Below, in pieces: positions 61,492-64,000 of a DNA stretch of 64,000 bases. The DNA is taken from positions 496,001 to 560,000 of the forward strand of contig NZ_LWAE01000001.1 in the NCBI RefSeq assembly GCF_001623875.1, given 5' to 3'. The notes beneath the pieces are model-generated. The model was not told the DNA's origin. It worked only from the letters and a program-made list of their open reading frames with translations, and ran no database searches. The translations under genes were made by a program, and so were the position numbers. This DNA comes from Clostridium magnum DSM 2767. Lineage in GTDB: Bacteria > Bacillota > Clostridia > Clostridiales > Clostridiaceae. The number at the start of each line of letters is the position of its first letter. Positions within the stretch are counted from its first letter, which is position 1.

Positions 61492-61653
61492 ATGCAAAAA
61501 TATGTATGTGTTGTATGTGGGTATATTTATGACCCTGAGACAGGAGACCCAGATAACGGAGTTAATCCAGGAACATCCTTTGAGGATATACCAGAGGATT
61601 GGGTATGCCCATTATGTGGAGTAGGAAAAGACCAATTTGAAGTAACAGATTAA
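61492..61653 (+). CDS. rubredoxin
   Basis: 53 residues: [20 protein letters not shown] ... [19 protein letters not shown]. The two CxxC pairs (CVVCG and CPLCG) hold one iron. Electron carrier in anaerobes, used in oxygen and peroxide reduction and other redox steps. TAGGGAGGTGTTACA ribosome site. Next to hemerythrin-like and nitroreductase genes, a small oxidative-defence neighbourhood, though each looks separately transcribed. Confidence 0.97.
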   Translation: MQKYVCVVCGYIYDPETGDPDNGVNPGTSFEDIPEDWVCPLCGVGKDQFEVTD

Positions 61654-61670
61654 ACATATAATTTTTTTAG

Positions 61671-61706
61671 AAAAGATACCTCTACGTTTAGTAAGGTATC
61701 TTTTTT
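61671..61706 (+). terminator. terminator after rubredoxin
   Basis: AAAAGATACCT (61671-61681) pairs with AGGTATCTTTT (61694-61704) and continues into a T-run. Confidence 0.88.
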
Positions 61707-61791
61707 ACATACAAATTTTTTTATTGCAGATAATAACTTAATGTAATAATTCAAGTTATTTAAAGAATAAAAGGTAAAACTATTGAAGCAA

Positions 61792-61916
61792 GATCTTAAT
61801 TCAGATGGGGATTCTTTTACCCCATCTGAATTTTAGAGCTGCGAATGCATGGCTTACTTGGCGTTGAACTCCCACTTGAAGAAGTGGGAGAGTTACGCCA
61901 AGTTAGTCAGGTTAAA
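61792..61916 (+). repeat. intergenic structured repeat, family B, copy 2
   Basis: 125 bases, uninterrupted form of family B: ATTGAAGCAAGATCTTAATT, hairpin TTCAGATGGGG/CCCCATCTGAA, GAATGCATGGCTTA, hairpin CTTGGCGTTGAACTCCCACTT/ AAGTGGGAGAGTTACGCCAAG with loop GAAG, then GTTAGTCAGG. Nearly base-for-base as 19644-19846 outside the 73-base insert there. It fills most of the 299-base gap between rubredoxin and hemerythrin. Confidence 0.78.
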
Positions 61917-61952
61917 TAGTGAAATATAAGTTAATTAAGGGAGGAATAAAAA

Positions 61953-62504
61953 TTGGATGCTGTAGAGTTGATGAAGGAAGAGCATGAATATATAAAAAGA
62001 GGACTAAATGTTATTAGAAAAATGAGTATATCCATACTGGAATCAGGAGAGATTGACTATGAGGATTTCAAAAGTATAATTGAGTTTATAAGGAATTATG
62101 CAGACAAACACCATCATAATAAAGAGGAATCTATTCTTTTTAAAAAAATGGAAGAACAAATAGGAGGAATGGTGAAAGCACCGCTTTCAGGAATGTTTAT
62201 AGAACATGACCTAGGTAGGCTCTTTATCAGCAATTTAGAATTAGCTTTACAAAGAGTTAAAAAAGGAGATAGGGATTCGAGGGTAGATGTTATAGCAAAT
62301 GCTATAGGTTACACAGATTTACTCACTAGGCATATTGATAAAGAAGATAAAGCTATTTATTCTTTCGCAAAGAGAGCTTTAAGTGTAGAGTCATTAGAAG
62401 ATGTAAATAATGCATGTAGGGCGGTAGAGGAATCTGCTGCAGAAACTAATATACAAGATACCTATATGAAAATCTTAAAAAGATTAGAAGAAAAGTGGCA
62501 GTAA
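61953..62504 (+). CDS. hemerythrin-domain protein
   Basis: 183 residues, four-helix HHE cation-binding domain: EEHEYIKRGL (about 9-18), ADKHHHNKEESILF (about 50-63), EHDLGRLF (about 85-92) and RHIDKEDKAIYSF (about 129-141) provide the His/Glu iron ligands. Likely senses or handles oxygen, nitric oxide or iron. TTG start behind GGGAGGAATAAAAA. Confidence 0.92.
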   Translation: MDAVELMKEEHEYIKRGLNVIRKMSISILESGEIDYEDFKSIIEFIRNYADKHHHNKEESILFKKMEEQIGGMVKAPLSGMFIEHDLGRLFISNLELALQRVKKGDRDSRVDVIANAIGYTDLLTRHIDKEDKAIYSFAKRALSVESLEDVNNACRAVEESAAETNIQDTYMKILKRLEEKWQ

Positions 62505-62531
62505 GCTATAGGATAAACTTTAGAGAAAAAG

Positions 62532-62560
62532 GCACCGGATTATTATTTCATCTCCGGTGC
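62532..62560. terminator. bidirectional terminator between hemerythrin gene and 62567 gene
   Basis: GCACCGGA (62532-62539) pairs with TCCGGTGC (62553-62560). On the minus strand it is followed by CTTTTTCTC; on the plus strand by a later run of Ts. Confidence 0.82.
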
Positions 62561-62566
62561 TCAGTA

Positions 62567-63211
62567 TTATTTTTTTAGAATTTCAAAAGTAGCCTCATTA
62601 CGATTTGCATTGTAAACGAAGTTATTATTTACAGAGTCAACAAATGATTTTACCCAAGCATCTCTTAACTCATAGAATAGAGAGACATTTCCTTGAACTG
62701 AATCCCAATAGCCTCTGTGTAAACACATTTCATTTCTCCATTCTACTTTATCATCAGAGTTTTCAGTAATAACATTTACTCTATCACAAGGCATGCCTTC
62801 TAAAATATAATTATTTAATGCTTGATAAATTTCAGGGGCATTATTAACTTCATATTTTTGTTTTGCATCTTCTCCGCATTGGGTTCCTTGCTCGGAATAA
62901 AGCTTAATAGCAATATTTTTAACTTCGTCTCCATAAGTATTGTATAATTTTGTTATTAAAGCAGCCTGCCTTGTCTCAGCTATAGATATTTTATTTTGTA
63001 GCCATCCGTGAATGTTAGTAAGATCAATCAATTCCTCAATAGGTTTAGCTTCTAAAGGGTAGCCAAAATTATCCTTTATATCAGTGTATATTTTTTCAGT
63101 ATTTTCTCCAAACTTCTCTGTATAGGACTTAACTAAATTTGACTCTAGTTCCTCATACAAACTTATTTTATTGAATAACCATGTGTGAATAGGGGCTAAA
63201 AATCTACTCAT
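62567..63211 (-). CDS. conserved-looking protein of unknown function with internal repeat
   Basis: 214 residues, family not recognised. Two related segments follow each other: HTWLFNKISLYEELESNLVK then, ~65 residues later, HGWLQNKISIAETRQAALIT, each going on to an EKFGENTEKI / NTYGDEVKNI-like piece. After these comes CDRVNVI and WRNEMCLHRGYWDS, a Cys/Trp-rich region that may form a site. No signal peptide or membrane span. The minus-strand ATG is preceded by GAGAGGAGAAATTTAA. Confidence 0.72.
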   Translation of the reverse strand: MSRFLAPIHTWLFNKISLYEELESNLVKSYTEKFGENTEKIYTDIKDNFGYPLEAKPIEELIDLTNIHGWLQNKISIAETRQAALITKLYNTYGDEVKNIAIKLYSEQGTQCGEDAKQKYEVNNAPEIYQALNNYILEGMPCDRVNVITENSDDKVEWRNEMCLHRGYWDSVQGNVSLFYELRDAWVKSFVDSVNNNFVYNANRNEATFEILKK

Positions 63212-63482
63212 TTAAATTTCTCCTCTCATTAGTCAAATAAATCATATAGAGTAATGTAATATTACTTTATGTAATTATTAAGTTATTTTTAATAGTGAAT
63301 TCTATATATTAGTTTATGAATTTTATTATATTATTAAACATACATTTTTTCAGTAACATAAGTTACGGACAATTAAGTTTGTTTTTATCAAAGTCAACTT
63401 ATTTGTATTTGATATAAATAAAAAGTTAGGTTATACTGAAAAATGCATGGTAAATGCATGTATTTAAGGAGGATTGTTGGAA

Positions 63483-64000
63483 GATGAATGTAGTGATAGA
63501 AAATATAAAAAAGAGAAGAAGTATAAGAAAGTACTTGGCAGAGCAAATAAACGAAACTGAATTAAATGAAATAATAGAAGCAGGTATATATGCTCCAAGT
63601 GCTCATAATGAGCAGCCATGGCATTTTACAGTTATACAAAATAAGGAACTGATTGATTTTATAAGTGTTAAAACTAAGGAGGCAATGGCTAACTCAGAGG
63701 TTGAATGGATAGCTAAAATGGGTAAAAATGAAAAACTTCATATTTTTTATGATGCACCTACAGTTATTATTGTTTCTGGAAGAGATGAAGGATTTTCTCC
63801 AATTGTTGATTGCTCAGCGGCCACGGAAAACATGATGCTTGCAGCAGAAAGTTTAAATATAGGTTCTTGTTGGAATGGGCTTATAAAGTACTTTTTTCAG
63901 CAAGAAGATCAAATCAGTAAGTTAAATATACCAGAAGGATATACTCCTTTTTATGCTGTAACCTTTGGTTATAAGCAAGTTACACCAACTAGGGTACTAG
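63483..64000 (+). CDS. nitroreductase family protein (3' partial)
   Basis: 172 codons visible; the frame is open at the right edge. FMN-binding nitroreductase fold: KRRSIRKYLAE (about 10-20), YAPSAHNEQPWHF (about 39-51) contacting FMN, DCSAATENMMLAAESLNIGS (about 109-128) and GSCWNG. Reduces nitro compounds or flavins with NAD(P)H. AAGGAGGATTGTTGGAAG precedes the ATG. Confidence 0.94.

Noticed and set aside
61436..61624. 62-codon ORF overlapping rubredoxin
   Set aside because: It is a different frame over the real rubredoxin gene, which has clear CxxC motifs and a ribosome site.

Overview
The window is low-GC, densely coded DNA with strong GGAGG-type ribosome binding sites. It carries clostridial hallmarks (pyrBICFKDE order, tig-clpP-clpX-lonB-lonA-engB, one-piece pyruvate:ferredoxin oxidoreductase, rubredoxin, hemerythrin, DUF1858, DUF3189). 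It is best read as chromosome of an anaerobic Clostridium; the species cannot be fixed from sequence alone. No rRNA, tRNA, CRISPR array, transposase or phage gene was seen.

Layout. (1) 1-4739: a nucleoside-type BMP ABC importer (binding protein cut by the window edge, double ATPase, two permeases). (2) 4884-6110: threonine ammonia-lyase with an ACT domain. (3) 6360-12371: de novo pyrimidine operon pyrB-I-C-F-K-D-E behind a PyrR-type attenuator. (4) 12627-14227: a membrane-anchored unknown and a TIM-barrel epimerase-like protein. (5) 14420-22973: proteostasis block: trigger factor, ClpP, ClpX, LonB, Lon, EngB. (6) 23005-29234: CPBP protease, small unknown membrane and sporulation-like proteins, WYL regulator, a candidate small RNA, an orphan binding protein and a PerR-like regulator. 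(7) 29471-30808: amino acid permease. (8) 30915-50290: a membrane-bound AraC-type regulator divergent from a 16-kb same-strand run of sugar ABC importer, malic enzyme, archaeal-type GAPDH and PGK, split transketolase, iolB, iolD, iolE, inositol dehydrogenase, LarA-family protein and a PfkA paralogue. (9) 50617-53670: cobalamin late steps plus ApbE. (10) 53916-64000: DUF1858, CDF metal exporter, PFOR, and small redox genes (cupin, rubredoxin, hemerythrin, nitroreductase).

The most interesting region is the inositol cluster. It encodes the first four steps from myo-inositol to 2-deoxy-5-keto-gluconate, but neither the usual kinase IolC nor the aldolase IolJ is present. A PfkA-family protein sits at its end with changed residues at the fructose-6-phosphate phosphate site, which suggests a replacement kinase. 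The archaeal-type GAPDH/PGK pair and split transketolase point to a self-contained route for the triose phosphates.

A second theme is intergenic structure. Two related families of ~125-135-base two-hairpin repeats (full copies at 6204, 60077, 19644, 61792; partial copies at 19595 and 22294) carry no coding sequence. A separate multi-helix RNA candidate lies at 26264-26389.
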